A stretch of DNA of 17,330 bases from UBA11164 sp002420085 (GCA_031976395.1 DALYLJ010000055.1:1-17330), one strand, 5' to 3'. Shown: positions 7,560 through 15,420, counted from the first letter of the stretch. Notes: generated by a model not told the origin, from the sequence alone. Translations and numbers: made by a program.

Positions 7560-8639
7560 ATGGTGGCGGCAACCGCAACCCGAGGCAGCGCTCCGGATCG
7601 CCCGGAAGGTCCGGACTTTGCCCTGTCGGACCTGGCCGGATACGCCCAGTGCGACTTGCAGGGTGACCCCCAGCGGCGGATCCGCGGGGTCGCCTCGCTG
7701 GCGAGCGCAGCGCCCGACCAGGTCGCCTTCCTGGCCAATGCCCGGCTGCGCGGCCTGCTCGCCGACTGCCGGGCGGGCGCCGTGGTGCTGGCCGCAGCCG
7801 ATGCACCGGCGTGCCCGGTCGATCACCTGATCCACCCGTCACCGCACAGCGCATTCGCCCGCATCGCCGCCCTGTTCGAGCGACACGAGCCACGCCCGGC
7901 CGGGATCCATCCGAGCGCGGTGATCGCCCCGGATGCCCGAATCGACGCCAGCGCCCACATCGGGCCGCAGGTCTGGATCGGGTCGCGCAGCGTGATCGGT
8001 CCCGGCTGTGTGATCGGCCCTGGCTGCACCATCGGCGAGGACTGCACGATCGGTGCCGATTGCCGACTGGTGGCCAGGGTCAGTCTGGTCGCACGGGTAG
8101 TGCTCGGCGAGCGTGTGCTGATCCATCCGGGCGCGGTGCTGGGCGCCGATGGCTTCGGTCTGGCCCGCGACGGTGAGCGCTGGCTCAAGGTGCCGCAGCT
8201 TGGTGGTGTCCGGATCGGCGACGATTGCGAGATCGGCGCCAACACCACCATCGATCGCGGCGCACTGGAGGACACCGTGCTGGAGGAAGACGTGCGCCTC
8301 GACAATCAGGTCCAGATCGGCCACAACGTCCGGATCGGCGCGCATTCGGCGCTGGCCGGCTGCGTCGGCGTGGCCGGCTCGACCCGGATCGGCCGTCATT
8401 GCCTGCTCGGCGGGGCGGTCGGTGTGGTCGGCCATCTCGACATCTGCGACCGGGTGGTGATCAACGGTTTCAGCATGGTTTCCTCATCCATTACCGAGCC
8501 GGGCGTGTACGGCTCGGGCATCCCGGCCCAGGAGCATCGGCGCTGGCGCCGCAATCTGGTGCGCCTGCACGCGCTCGACGACACCACCCGCCGCCTGCTG
8601 GCGACGACCCGAACGAAGGACGAACCCGATCATGACTGA
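7560..8639 (+). CDS. lpxD: UDP-3-O-(3-hydroxyacyl)glucosamine N-acyltransferase
   Basis: LpxD adds the second 3-hydroxyacyl chain, from acyl-ACP, to UDP-3-O-acyl-glucosamine in lipid A synthesis. The 359-residue protein has an N-terminal uridine-binding domain (from about FALSDLA at 20 to 105), then a left-handed beta-helix of hexapeptide repeats (IHPSAVIAPDARIDASAHIG onward). VLGADGFGLARD and the catalytic His at 255 in VQIGHNVRIG are visible, as is ITEPGVYGSGIPAQ before the C-terminal helix. The N-terminus carries about 18 polar residues (MVAATATRGSAPDRPEG) more than E. coli LpxD; no better start is seen, and no Shine-Dalgarno is evident. It follows bamA by 8 bases and its end overlaps fabZ by 8 bases, which suggests coupled translation through lpxD-fabZ-lpxA. 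Confidence 0.97.
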   Translation: MVAATATRGSAPDRPEGPDFALSDLAGYAQCDLQGDPQRRIRGVASLASAAPDQVAFLANARLRGLLADCRAGAVVLAAADAPACPVDHLIHPSPHSAFARIAALFERHEPRPAGIHPSAVIAPDARIDASAHIGPQVWIGSRSVIGPGCVIGPGCTIGEDCTIGADCRLVARVSLVARVVLGERVLIHPGAVLGADGFGLARDGERWLKVPQLGGVRIGDDCEIGANTTIDRGALEDTVLEEDVRLDNQVQIGHNVRIGAHSALAGCVGVAGSTRIGRHCLLGGAVGVVGHLDICDRVVINGFSMVSSSITEPGVYGSGIPAQEHRRWRRNLVRLHALDDTTRRLLATTRTKDEPDHD

Positions 8640-9153
8640 TTCTGCGACCGATTCCACAGCAACCGGCTCCACAGCGACCGGTTCCACGGTCGAACTGCCG
8701 GTCGAGATCGACCGTATCCAGGCATTGCTGCCGCATCGCTACCCGTTCCTGCTGGTCGATCGGTTGATCGAGTTCGAGGCCGGACGTCGTGCGGTGGCAA
8801 TCAAGAACGTGACCGTCAACGAGCCGTATTTCAACGGCCACTTCCCCGGCCGACCGGTGATGCCAGGGGTGCTGCTGATCGAGGCCATGGCCCAGACCGC
8901 CGGCCTGCTGACCCAACTGACCCGGGTAATCTCGCCGCCGGGCAGTCAGGCGCCGGTCGGCCTGGTGTTCTATCTGGCCAAGATCGAGAATGCCCGCTTT
9001 CTGCGCTCGGTCGGTCCCGGCGACCAGCTCACGCTCGAAGCCCATCTGGTCCGCGAGATCCGCCACATCGCGCGCTACGACTGCTACGCCCGGATCGGTG
9101 CCGAGCCGGTCGCGGAAGCCCGCATCACCTGCGCCGACATGTCCCGCCAGTGA
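8632..9153 (+). CDS. fabZ: 3-hydroxyacyl-ACP dehydratase FabZ
   Basis: FabZ dehydrates 3-hydroxyacyl-ACP to trans-2-enoyl-ACP in fatty-acid elongation; its substrate is also used by LpxA and LpxD. The hot-dog fold enzyme is recognised by LLPHRYPFLLVDR (32-44), the active-site block NEPYFNGHFPGRPVMPGVLL with catalytic His70, and Glu84 in IEAMAQTAG. At 173 residues it is about 20 longer than the E. coli enzyme; the excess is a Ser/Thr/Ala/Gly-rich N-terminus containing two TATGS repeats, encoded by 15-bp tandem DNA repeats. The ATG at 8632 lies 8 bases inside the end of lpxD, with GAAGGA at 8615-8620 as a plausible Shine-Dalgarno. Its TGA overlaps the lpxA GTG start. A later GTG (codon V20) would remove the repeat tail, so the start is not fully certain. 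Confidence 0.96.
   Translation: MTDSATDSTATGSTATGSTVELPVEIDRIQALLPHRYPFLLVDRLIEFEAGRRAVAIKNVTVNEPYFNGHFPGRPVMPGVLLIEAMAQTAGLLTQLTRVISPPGSQAPVGLVFYLAKIENARFLRSVGPGDQLTLEAHLVREIRHIARYDCYARIGAEPVAEARITCADMSRQ
8653..8689 (+). repeat. 15-bp tandem repeat in the 5' end of fabZ
   Basis: Units of 15 bases, TCCACAGCAACCGGC (8653-8667) and TCCACAGCGACCGGT (8668-8682), are followed by a partial third copy TCCACGG (8683-8689). A diverged unit seems to precede them. The repeats keep the frame and encode TATGS-type pentapeptides in a likely disordered N-terminal tail. Confidence 0.8.
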
Positions 9154-9920
9154 TTCACCCGACCGCCCTCATCGATCCGACCGCACGCTTGGCCGAGGAT
9201 GTCGAAGTCGGTCCGTTCGCGATCATCGGTGCCGGGGTCGAGATCGATGCCGGCAGCCGGGTCGAGGGGCATGCCATCATCCAGGGACCGACCCGGATCG
9301 GTCGCAACAATCACGTCCATCCGTTCTGCGTGATCGGTGGCGACCCCCAGGACAAGAAATACGGCGGCGAACGAACCACCCTGGTGATCGGCGACGGCAA
9401 CACCTTCCGCGAGCATGTGACGGTTTCGCGCGGCACCGTCCAGGACAGCGGGGAAACCCGGATCGGCGACCACAACTGGATCATGGCGTCCGTCCACATC
9501 GCCCACGACTGCCGGATCGGCAGCCACATCGTGATGGCCAACAACGCCACCCTGGCCGGGCATGTCCAGATCGACGACTGGGCGGTGATCGGCGGCCTGA
9601 CCGGCATCCACCAGTTCTGCCGGATCGGCACCCACGCCTTCGTCGGCATGGGTTGCCAGATCAATGCCGATGTGCCGCCCTTCGTGCTGGTCGCCGGCCA
9701 CTACGCCAGCCCGCGCGGGATCAACAGCGAGGGGCTGCGGCGACGCGGTTTTCCAGCGGCGACGATCGCCGCGATCAAGCGCGCCTACCGTACCGTCTAC
9801 ATCGGCGGTACACCACTGGCCGAGGCGACCCAGCGTCTGCGCGAACAGGCCGGCGAATCCGATGAAGTCGCGGCCATGCTCGCCTTCATCGAACGCAGCC
9901 AGCGCGCCCTGCTGCGCTGA
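9150..9920 (+). CDS. lpxA: Acyl-ACP:UDP-N-acetylglucosamine O-acyltransferase
   Basis: LpxA catalyses the first step of lipid A synthesis, moving a 3-hydroxyacyl chain from ACP to UDP-GlcNAc in the cytoplasm. The 256-residue protein is a left-handed beta-helix trimer type, starting IHPTALIDPTARLAEDVEVG, with the catalytic His at 119 (VHIAHDC), the GGLTGIHQFCRIG block, and the C-terminal helical domain from about SEGLRRRGF. Met167 (HAFVGMGC) sits where E. coli LpxA has Gly173, the acyl-length ruler; Met at this site in P. aeruginosa LpxA goes with 10-carbon chains. The GTG start overlaps the fabZ stop (GTGA) and gives exactly the family N-terminus. Thus FabZ and LpxA, which compete for 3-hydroxyacyl-ACP, appear translationally coupled. 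Confidence 0.97.
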   Translation: MIHPTALIDPTARLAEDVEVGPFAIIGAGVEIDAGSRVEGHAIIQGPTRIGRNNHVHPFCVIGGDPQDKKYGGERTTLVIGDGNTFREHVTVSRGTVQDSGETRIGDHNWIMASVHIAHDCRIGSHIVMANNATLAGHVQIDDWAVIGGLTGIHQFCRIGTHAFVGMGCQINADVPPFVLVAGHYASPRGINSEGLRRRGFPAATIAAIKRAYRTVYIGGTPLAEATQRLREQAGESDEVAAMLAFIERSQRALLR

Positions 9921-9947
9921 CCGCCAGCCGCTTCGGCCGGCAGCCGG

Positions 9948-9953
9948 TAGAAT
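9948..9953 (+). promoter_or_regulatory. Predicted -10 element directly before lpxB
   Basis: TAGAAT, preceded by CCGG, lies in the 39-base lpxA-lpxB gap. Its end is six bases from the lpxB GTG at 9960, so a transcript starting 6-7 bases downstream would begin at or next to the start codon, giving a leaderless message. No -35 match is evident. A weak GCCG-CTT-CGGC hairpin lies at 9927-9937. Confidence 0.5.
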
Positions 9954-9959
9954 CCCCTT

Positions 9960-11129
9960 GTGAACCGATCCGCAGCCCGCCGCACGCGCATCACCGGCAG
10001 CGCGCCGCGCATCGCCCTGGTCGCCGGCGAATCGTCCGGCGATGGTCTCGGTGCCGGCCTGATCGATGCCCTGCGCGAACGCTATCCCGATGCCCGGCTG
10101 GTCGGCATCGGTGGCGAGCGCATGCGTGCCGCCGGCCTGGATGTCTGGCACGACTGCCAGGAACTGGCGGTGATGGGCCTGGCCGAAGTGGTGCGCCACC
10201 TGCCCCGCCTGCTGCGGCTGCGCCGCAACCTGCGGCGACGCCTGCTGGCGTGGCAGCCGGACGTGTTCATCGGCATCGATGCCCCCGATTTCAATCTCGG
10301 CCTGGAGCGCTACCTCAAGCAACACGGCATCGCCACCGTCCACTACGTCAGCCCATCGGTCTGGGCCTGGCGCGAGCGTCGCGTCGAACGGATCGCCGCC
10401 AGCGCCGACCGCGTGCTGTGCCTGTTTCCGTTCGAGCCGGCGATCTATGCCCGACATGGAATCGAGGCCCGGTTCGTCGGTCATCCGCTGGCCGATCGCT
10501 TCGCCCTGAACCCCGACCGCAATGCCGCCCGTGCCGCCCTGCGACTGCCGTCGCGCGCCCCGGTGCTGGCGGTGCTGCCCGGTTCGCGGATATCGGAGGT
10601 GCAGCGGCTGGCGCCGATCTTCGTCGCTGCCCTGCGCGCCCTGCTGCCCAACCATCCCGACCTCAAGGTCATCGCACCGATGGCGACACCGGCCTGCCGC
10701 ACCGCATTCGAGGCGGCCGGTGGTGGCTCGGTCGCGCGCATCCTGGACGGCCAGGCGCATGCCGCCTTGATCGCCTGCGACCTGACCCTGCTGGCCTCGG
10801 GCACCGCCGCCCTGGAAGCGATGCTGGCGAAGCGGCCGATGGTGGTCGCCTACCGGGTCGCGCCGCTGACCGCCTGGCTGGTGCGCCGATTCGGTCTGCT
10901 GCGAACCGACCGCTTCAGCCTGCCCAATGTCCTGGCCGGTGAAGCCCTGGTGCCCGAGTTGATGCAGGAGGACTGCACCGCCGAGAACATCTGTGCCGGC
11001 ATCCAGCACTGGCTCGACCATCCCGATGCCCGCGCGCGGCTGGAACCGCGTTTCGAGGAACTGCATCGGCAACTGGCCGGTGCTGCCGACCATCGGGCAG
11101 CGGCAGCCGTCGCCGAACTGCTGGGATGA
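9960..11129 (+). CDS. lpxB: Lipid-A-disaccharide synthase
   Basis: LpxB condenses UDP-2,3-diacylglucosamine with lipid X to form the beta-1',6-linked lipid A disaccharide at the inner face of the inner membrane. The 389-residue GT-B-type glycosyltransferase shows IALVAGESSGDGLGAGLI near residue 20, ELAVMGLAEVVRHLPRLL, PDVFIGIDAPDFNLGLE, VHYVSPSVWAWRERRV, and further on LAVLPGSRISEVQRL and LASGTAALEAMLAKRPMVVAY, all family hallmarks. The GTG at 9960 is chosen because the next conserved block begins about 17 residues later, as in relatives. A -10-like TAGAAT just upstream may make the message leaderless. There is no Shine-Dalgarno. The stop overlaps the rnhB start (ATGA). Confidence 0.96.
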   Translation: MNRSAARRTRITGSAPRIALVAGESSGDGLGAGLIDALRERYPDARLVGIGGERMRAAGLDVWHDCQELAVMGLAEVVRHLPRLLRLRRNLRRRLLAWQPDVFIGIDAPDFNLGLERYLKQHGIATVHYVSPSVWAWRERRVERIAASADRVLCLFPFEPAIYARHGIEARFVGHPLADRFALNPDRNAARAALRLPSRAPVLAVLPGSRISEVQRLAPIFVAALRALLPNHPDLKVIAPMATPACRTAFEAAGGGSVARILDGQAHAALIACDLTLLASGTAALEAMLAKRPMVVAYRVAPLTAWLVRRFGLLRTDRFSLPNVLAGEALVPELMQEDCTAENICAGIQHWLDHPDARARLEPRFEELHRQLAGAADHRAAAAVAELLG

Positions 11130-11719
11130 GCCTGGCAACCCGGATTGCCGGGGTCGATGAGGCCGGACGCGGGCCATTGGCCGGGCCGGTGCTGGTGGCG
11201 GCGGTGATCCTCGATCCCGGCCGACCGATCGCCGGCCTGGCCGACTCCAAGACCCTCACCGCCCGCCGCCGCGACGTACTGGCCGAACGCATCCGCGACC
11301 AGGCCCTGGCCTGGCGGCTGTGCGCGATCGATGTCGAGACGATCGACCGCCTGAACATCCTGCATGCCACCCTGCTCGGCATGCGCCGCTGCCTGGAAAC
11401 CCTGGACCCGACCCCGACCTGCGCCCGGATCGACGGCAACCGGCTACCAACCGGCCTGCCCTGCCCGGCCGAGGCCGTGATCGGCGGCGATGCCCGTGAT
11501 CCAGCGATCGCCGCCGCGTTGATCCTGTCCAAGGTCGAGCGTGATCGGCTGCTGGTCGAACTCGACGGCCAATACCCCGGCTATGGCTTCGCCATCCACA
11601 AGGGCTACCCGACCCGCGCCCACCTCGACGCCCTGGCCCGGCTCGGACCCTGTCCGGCGCACCGACGCAGCTTCGCCCCGGTCGCCCGACAGGCCGCGCT
11701 GTTCCCGGAACTGCCATGA
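11126..11719 (+). CDS. rnhB: Ribonuclease HII
   Basis: RNase HII cuts RNA in RNA/DNA hybrids and removes single misincorporated ribonucleotides from DNA. The 197-residue protein has GVDEAGRGPLAGPV with D11 and E12, IDGNRLP with D103, and IGGD with D122, supplying the four metal-binding carboxylates of the family. LADSKTLTARRR, YGFAIHKGYPT and HRRSFAPV are also conserved. Two deviations from E. coli are visible: IGGD in place of VKGD, and AAALILSKVERD in place of AAASILAKVTRD; both are outside the carboxylates. The ATG overlaps the lpxB stop as ATGA, indicating coupled translation. The gap of 116 bases after it carries a promoter-like pair for dnaE. Confidence 0.96.
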   Translation: MSLATRIAGVDEAGRGPLAGPVLVAAVILDPGRPIAGLADSKTLTARRRDVLAERIRDQALAWRLCAIDVETIDRLNILHATLLGMRRCLETLDPTPTCARIDGNRLPTGLPCPAEAVIGGDARDPAIAAALILSKVERDRLLVELDGQYPGYGFAIHKGYPTRAHLDALARLGPCPAHRRSFAPVARQAALFPELP

Positions 11720-11780
11720 CTGGCGTCCACGATTGCCAGCCGCGCCCCGCCAATGCCGGTCGCCGCGCCCACGTCAAGCC

Positions 11781-11809
11781 TTGTCCGGTTCGCGCCCCCC
11801 GGCTACCCT
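11781..11809 (+). promoter_or_regulatory. Predicted dnaE promoter
   Basis: TTGTCC (11781-11786) and TACCCT (11804-11809) are spaced by 17 bases; they match the sigma-70 consensus at 4 of 6 and 3 of 6 positions. The -10 is preceded by CCGGC, as at frr and accA. The predicted transcription start is near 11816, leaving a leader of about 20 nt with no obvious Shine-Dalgarno. Confidence 0.5.
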
Positions 11810-11835
11810 GAGGCCCGGATCCACGCGCGCCCGGC

Positions 11836-14800
11836 ATGACCGCCTCCTTCGTCCACCTGCACCTGCACAGCGAATACTCGCTGGTCGATTCGACCCTGCG
11901 CATCAAGCCGCTGGTGAAACGCTGCATCGAACTGGGGCAGCCGGCGGTGGCGATCACCGATCAGAGCAACCTGTTCGCCCTGATCAAGTTCTACAAGGCC
12001 GCCGAAGCCGCCGGCATCAAGCCGATCGTCGGCGCCGATCTGTACCTGGCCGACCCCGGTGAGGAGCGCGGCCGGGTCACCGTGCTGTGTCGGGATCGCG
12101 ATGGCTATCTGGCACTGTCGCGCCTGCTCTCGCGCGCCTACCTGGAAGGTCATCAGGGCGATCATGTCCGGGTCCGGCCGGATTGGCTGCGCCACGATCG
12201 CGACGGCCTGTTCCTGATCGCAGGGCACGCGAGCCCGCTTGGCCGCCTGCTCGCTGCCGGCCGCAGCGATCGCGCCGAAGCCCTGCTCGACGACTGGCGC
12301 GGCCAGTTTCCCGATCGTCTGTACCTGGAAATCACCCGCACCGGGCGCGACGGCGAGGACGCCTTCAACACCGCCGCCATCGCCCTCGCCGATCGTTACG
12401 ACCTGCCCCTGCTGGCCAGCAACGATGTCCGCTTCCTGAGTCGCGACGATTTCGACGCCCACGAAGCGCGCGTCTGCATCGCCAGCGGCCGGGTGCTCGA
12501 TGACCCGCGCCGGCCGCGCGACTACAGCGCCGAGCAATACCTCAAGTCCTGCGAGGACATGGCCACCCTGTTCGCTGATCTGCCCGAAGCGCTGGCCAAC
12601 ACGGTCGAACTGGCGCGGCGTTGCAATCTGAGCCTGGAGTTCGGCACCTATCACCTGCCCGATTTCCCGGTCCCTGACGGCGAGACGCTCGACAGTTGGA
12701 TCCGCAACCAGGCGCGCGCCGGCCTGGCGAGCCGGCTGGACAGTCAGCCGACCGCCGTCGGGCACAGCGTCGATGACTATCGCACGCGCCTGGAAACCGA
12801 ACTCGACGTGATCGTCGCGATGGGTTTTCCCGGCTATTTCCTGATCGTCGCCGACTTCATCAACTGGGCCAAGCAGCAGGACATTCCGGTCGGACCGGGG
12901 CGCGGCTCGGGCGCCGGCTCGCTGGTCGCCTGGGCGCTCGGCATCACCGACCTCGACCCGATCCCCTACGACCTGCTGTTCGAGCGCTTCCTCAATCCCG
13001 AGCGGGTGTCGATGCCCGATTTCGACATCGACTTCTGCATGGACCGGCGCGACGAAGTGATCGACTACGTCGCCGATAAGTACGGCCGCGACAAGGTCAG
13101 CCAGATCATCACCTACGGCACCATGGCCGCCAAGGCCGTGGTCCGCGATTGCGGGCGGGTGCTTGGGCATCCCTATGGCTTCGTCGATTCGATCGCCAAA
13201 CTGATCCCGATGACGCTTGGCATCAGCCTGGCTGATGCTCTGGGTGAATCGGAAAAAGCGGGCAAGAACCCCGATCTGTGTTCACCCGAACTGATCGAGC
13301 GCTACCGCAGTGAGGACGATGTCCGCGACCTGATCGACCTTGCCCGCTCGCTGGAAGACCTGACCCGCAACGCCGGCAAGCATGCCGGCGGCGTGGTGAT
13401 CGCCCCCTCGGCCCTGACCGACTTCGCGCCGCTGTTCGCCGAACACGTCAAGGCCGGTGAGAGCGCCGGTGCGGTCACCCAGTTCGACAAGGACGATGTC
13501 GAGGCGGTCGGCCTGGTCAAGTTCGACTTCCTTGGCCTGCGCACCCTGACCATCATCGACTGGGCGGTGCGGGCGATCAATCGCCGTGCAGCCACAGCCA
13601 CGCCCCCAGGTTCCACGCCCGAATCCCGCCCCCTCGACATCACCGCCCTGCCACTGGACGACCCGGAGGTCTACGCCCTGTTCGGCGCCGGTGAGACGGT
13701 GGCGGTGTTCCAGTTCGAGTCGCGCGGCATGCGGGAACTGGTCAAACGCGCCCGCCCCGACCGGTTCGAGGACATCATCGCCCTGGCCGCCCTGTTCCGA
13801 CCGGGGCCGCTCGGCTCCGGCATGGATCGGGACTGGGTCGATCGCAAGCATGGCCGCGCCGAGGTGAGCTATCCTCACCCCCTGCTGGAGCCCGTGCTGG
13901 CACCGACCTATGGAGTGATCGTCTATCAGGAACAGGTGATGCAGATCGCCCAGGTGCTGGCCGGCTACTCGCTGGGCGGCGCCGACCTGCTGCGCCGGGC
14001 GATGGGCAAGAAAAAACCCGAGGAAATGGCCAAGGAGCGCGCCAAGTTCGAGTCCGGCTGTGCCGCTCGCGGCATCCCGGCCGAACGCGCCAGCGCGATC
14101 TTCGACCTGATGGAGAAATTCGCCGAGTACGGTTTCAACAAGTCGCACTCGGCAGCCTACGCGCTGATCGCCTACCAGACCGCCTGGCTCAAGCGCCACC
14201 ATCCAGCCGAATTCATGGCGGCGACCCTGTCCTCGGACATGGACAACACCGACAAGGTGGTGAACTTCCTCGAAGAAAGCCGCCGGCTCGGCCTGCGGGT
14301 CGATCCGCCGGACGTCAACTGCTCCGACTATCTGTTTCGCGCCGATGACCCGCGCAGCATCCGCTACGGCCTGGGCGCGATCAAGGGCGTCGGCCAGGCC
14401 GTCTGCCAAGCGATCGTCGCCGAGCGCGGGCGCGCCGGCCCGTATCGTGACCTGCTCGATTTCTGTAGCCGGCTCGATTCCGGCCGACTCAATCGACGGG
14501 TGCTGGATGCCCTGATCCAGGCCGGCGCGCTCGATGGCCTGGGCAGCAACCGGGCCAGCATGAGCCAGCAGCTCCCCGACGTGCTGCGTGCCACCGAACA
14601 ACTGGCCCGCGAGCGGGAGGCTGGCCAGGTCTCGCTGTTCGGCAGCGTCGAAAGCTCACCGATCCGGATCGAACCGGTGAGCATTCCCGAGTGGCCGCTC
14701 GACCAGCGCCTGAACGCCGAGCGCGAGACCCTCGGCCACTATCTCAGTGGCCACCCACTCGACACCTGTCGCGACATCCTCTCGGGCCTGGTCAGCGGCC

Positions 14801-15369
14801 ACCTGGGCGAACTCGAACGCTTGCTGCCGAGCGGCGAACGCTGGGGTGAGCGGCGGCGCGATGCGACCATCATCCTGGCCGGCCTGGTCTGCGCGGTGCG
14901 CCGACGTGGCGACAGCACCGCCTTCGCCCAGATCGACGACGGCCACGGTCGGGTCGAATGCGGCTTCTTCCGCGACGCCCTCAGTCAGTACGGTGAACTG
15001 CTCGGCCGCGACCGGATCCTGGTGATCGAAGGCAGTCTGAGCGAAGACAGCTTCTCCGGCGGTTACAGCCTACGCGCCCGCCACGCCTGGGACTTCCACC
15101 GGCTGTGTGTCGATCATGGCACCCGGCTACTGATCGACCTGCACGCCCAGGGCATCGAGACGATCAAGGCGATCGACGCGGTGTTGCGTCGCTACCGGCC
15201 CGGCGCGACCCCGATTCGCTTCGAGCTCGGCCTGGTCGGCACCCGCGGCCGGATCGACATCGACGCCCGGCACGGGGTTCGCAGCGACCCGCTGCTGCTG
15301 TCCGAACTGCGCGCAGTGGCCGGCGTCCGGCGCGTCGAACTGAGCCTGCGCCCGCCCTGGCAGGGCTGA
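11836..15369 (+). CDS. dnaE: DNA polymerase III subunit alpha
   Basis: This is the replicative polymerase catalytic subunit, 1177 residues, close to the 1160 of E. coli. Domains in order: PHP domain (HLHLHSEYS at 7-15, to about 270); the palm with GPGRGSGAGSLVAW near 354 and catalytic Asp397 and Asp399 in MPDFDIDFC, plus Asp564 in KFDFLGLRT; thumb and fingers with LRRAMGKKKPEEMAKERAKF and FNKSHSAAYALIAYQT; the beta-clamp-binding motif QVSLF at 931-935; an OB-fold at about 1010-1090; and a C-terminal tau-binding region. PHP metal ligands are only partly kept: both motif-I histidines and a Cys in VCIASG remain, but ITDQSN has Gln for His, and other ligands are replaced. A short Ala/Thr/Pro linker after AVRAINRR (about residue 583-600) is lineage-specific. 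Confidence 0.98.
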   Translation: MTASFVHLHLHSEYSLVDSTLRIKPLVKRCIELGQPAVAITDQSNLFALIKFYKAAEAAGIKPIVGADLYLADPGEERGRVTVLCRDRDGYLALSRLLSRAYLEGHQGDHVRVRPDWLRHDRDGLFLIAGHASPLGRLLAAGRSDRAEALLDDWRGQFPDRLYLEITRTGRDGEDAFNTAAIALADRYDLPLLASNDVRFLSRDDFDAHEARVCIASGRVLDDPRRPRDYSAEQYLKSCEDMATLFADLPEALANTVELARRCNLSLEFGTYHLPDFPVPDGETLDSWIRNQARAGLASRLDSQPTAVGHSVDDYRTRLETELDVIVAMGFPGYFLIVADFINWAKQQDIPVGPGRGSGAGSLVAWALGITDLDPIPYDLLFERFLNPERVSMPDFDIDFCMDRRDEVIDYVADKYGRDKVSQIITYGTMAAKAVVRDCGRVLGHPYGFVDSIAKLIPMTLGISLADALGESEKAGKNPDLCSPELIERYRSEDDVRDLIDLARSLEDLTRNAGKHAGGVVIAPSALTDFAPLFAEHVKAGESAGAVTQFDKDDVEAVGLVKFDFLGLRTLTIIDWAVRAINRRAATATPPGSTPESRPLDITALPLDDPEVYALFGAGETVAVFQFESRGMRELVKRARPDRFEDIIALAALFRPGPLGSGMDRDWVDRKHGRAEVSYPHPLLEPVLAPTYGVIVYQEQVMQIAQVLAGYSLGGADLLRRAMGKKKPEEMAKERAKFESGCAARGIPAERASAIFDLMEKFAEYGFNKSHSAAYALIAYQTAWLKRHHPAEFMAATLSSDMDNTDKVVNFLEESRRLGLRVDPPDVNCSDYLFRADDPRSIRYGLGAIKGVGQAVCQAIVAERGRAGPYRDLLDFCSRLDSGRLNRRVLDALIQAGALDGLGSNRASMSQQLPDVLRATEQLAREREAGQVSLFGSVESSPIRIEPVSIPEWPLDQRLNAERETLGHYLSGHPLDTCRDILSGLVSGHLGELERLLPSGERWGERRRDATIILAGLVCAVRRRGDSTAFAQIDDGHGRVECGFFRDALSQYGELLGRDRILVIEGSLSEDSFSGGYSLRARHAWDFHRLCVDHGTRLLIDLHAQGIETIKAIDAVLRRYRPGATPIRFELGLVGTRGRIDIDARHGVRSDPLLLSELRAVAGVRRVELSLRPPWQG

Positions 15370-15373
15370 TCCC

Positions 15374-15413
15374 GAGCCAGACCGAGCCAGACCGTGCCAG
15401 ACCGTGCCGCCAG
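15374..15413 (+). repeat. 10-bp tandem array 1 upstream of accA
   Basis: Three full units and one partial: GAGCCAGACC (15374-15383), GAGCCAGACC (15384-15393), GTGCCAGACC (15394-15403), then GTGCCGCCAG (15404-15413), which diverges. The array begins five bases after the dnaE stop. Confidence 0.8.
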
Positions 15414-15420
15414 CCGGGCT

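Noticed and set aside
7917..8450. Apparent repeats of GATCGG/ATCGGC through lpxD and lpxA
   Set aside because: They come from the hexapeptide protein repeats of the left-handed beta-helix fold (I-G-x-x-x-x), not from DNA repeats such as CRISPR.
9927..9937. GCCG-CTT-CGGC hairpin after lpxA as a terminator
   Set aside because: A 4-bp stem without a T-run is too weak; kept only as a note under the lpxB promoter.
9084..11177. A 697-codon open frame on the minus strand across lpxA and lpxB
   Set aside because: Same cause: a frame kept open by high G+C third positions opposite two certain genes, with no domain signature.
11720..11739. CTGGC/GCCAG inverted repeat after rnhB as a terminator
   Set aside because: Only a 5-bp stem with a 10-base loop and no T-run; not enough for an intrinsic terminator.
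11803..14601. Two long minus-strand frames opposite dnaE (11803-13170 and 13282-14601)
   Set aside because: Both lie wholly opposite conserved DnaE polymerase sequence and have shadow composition.
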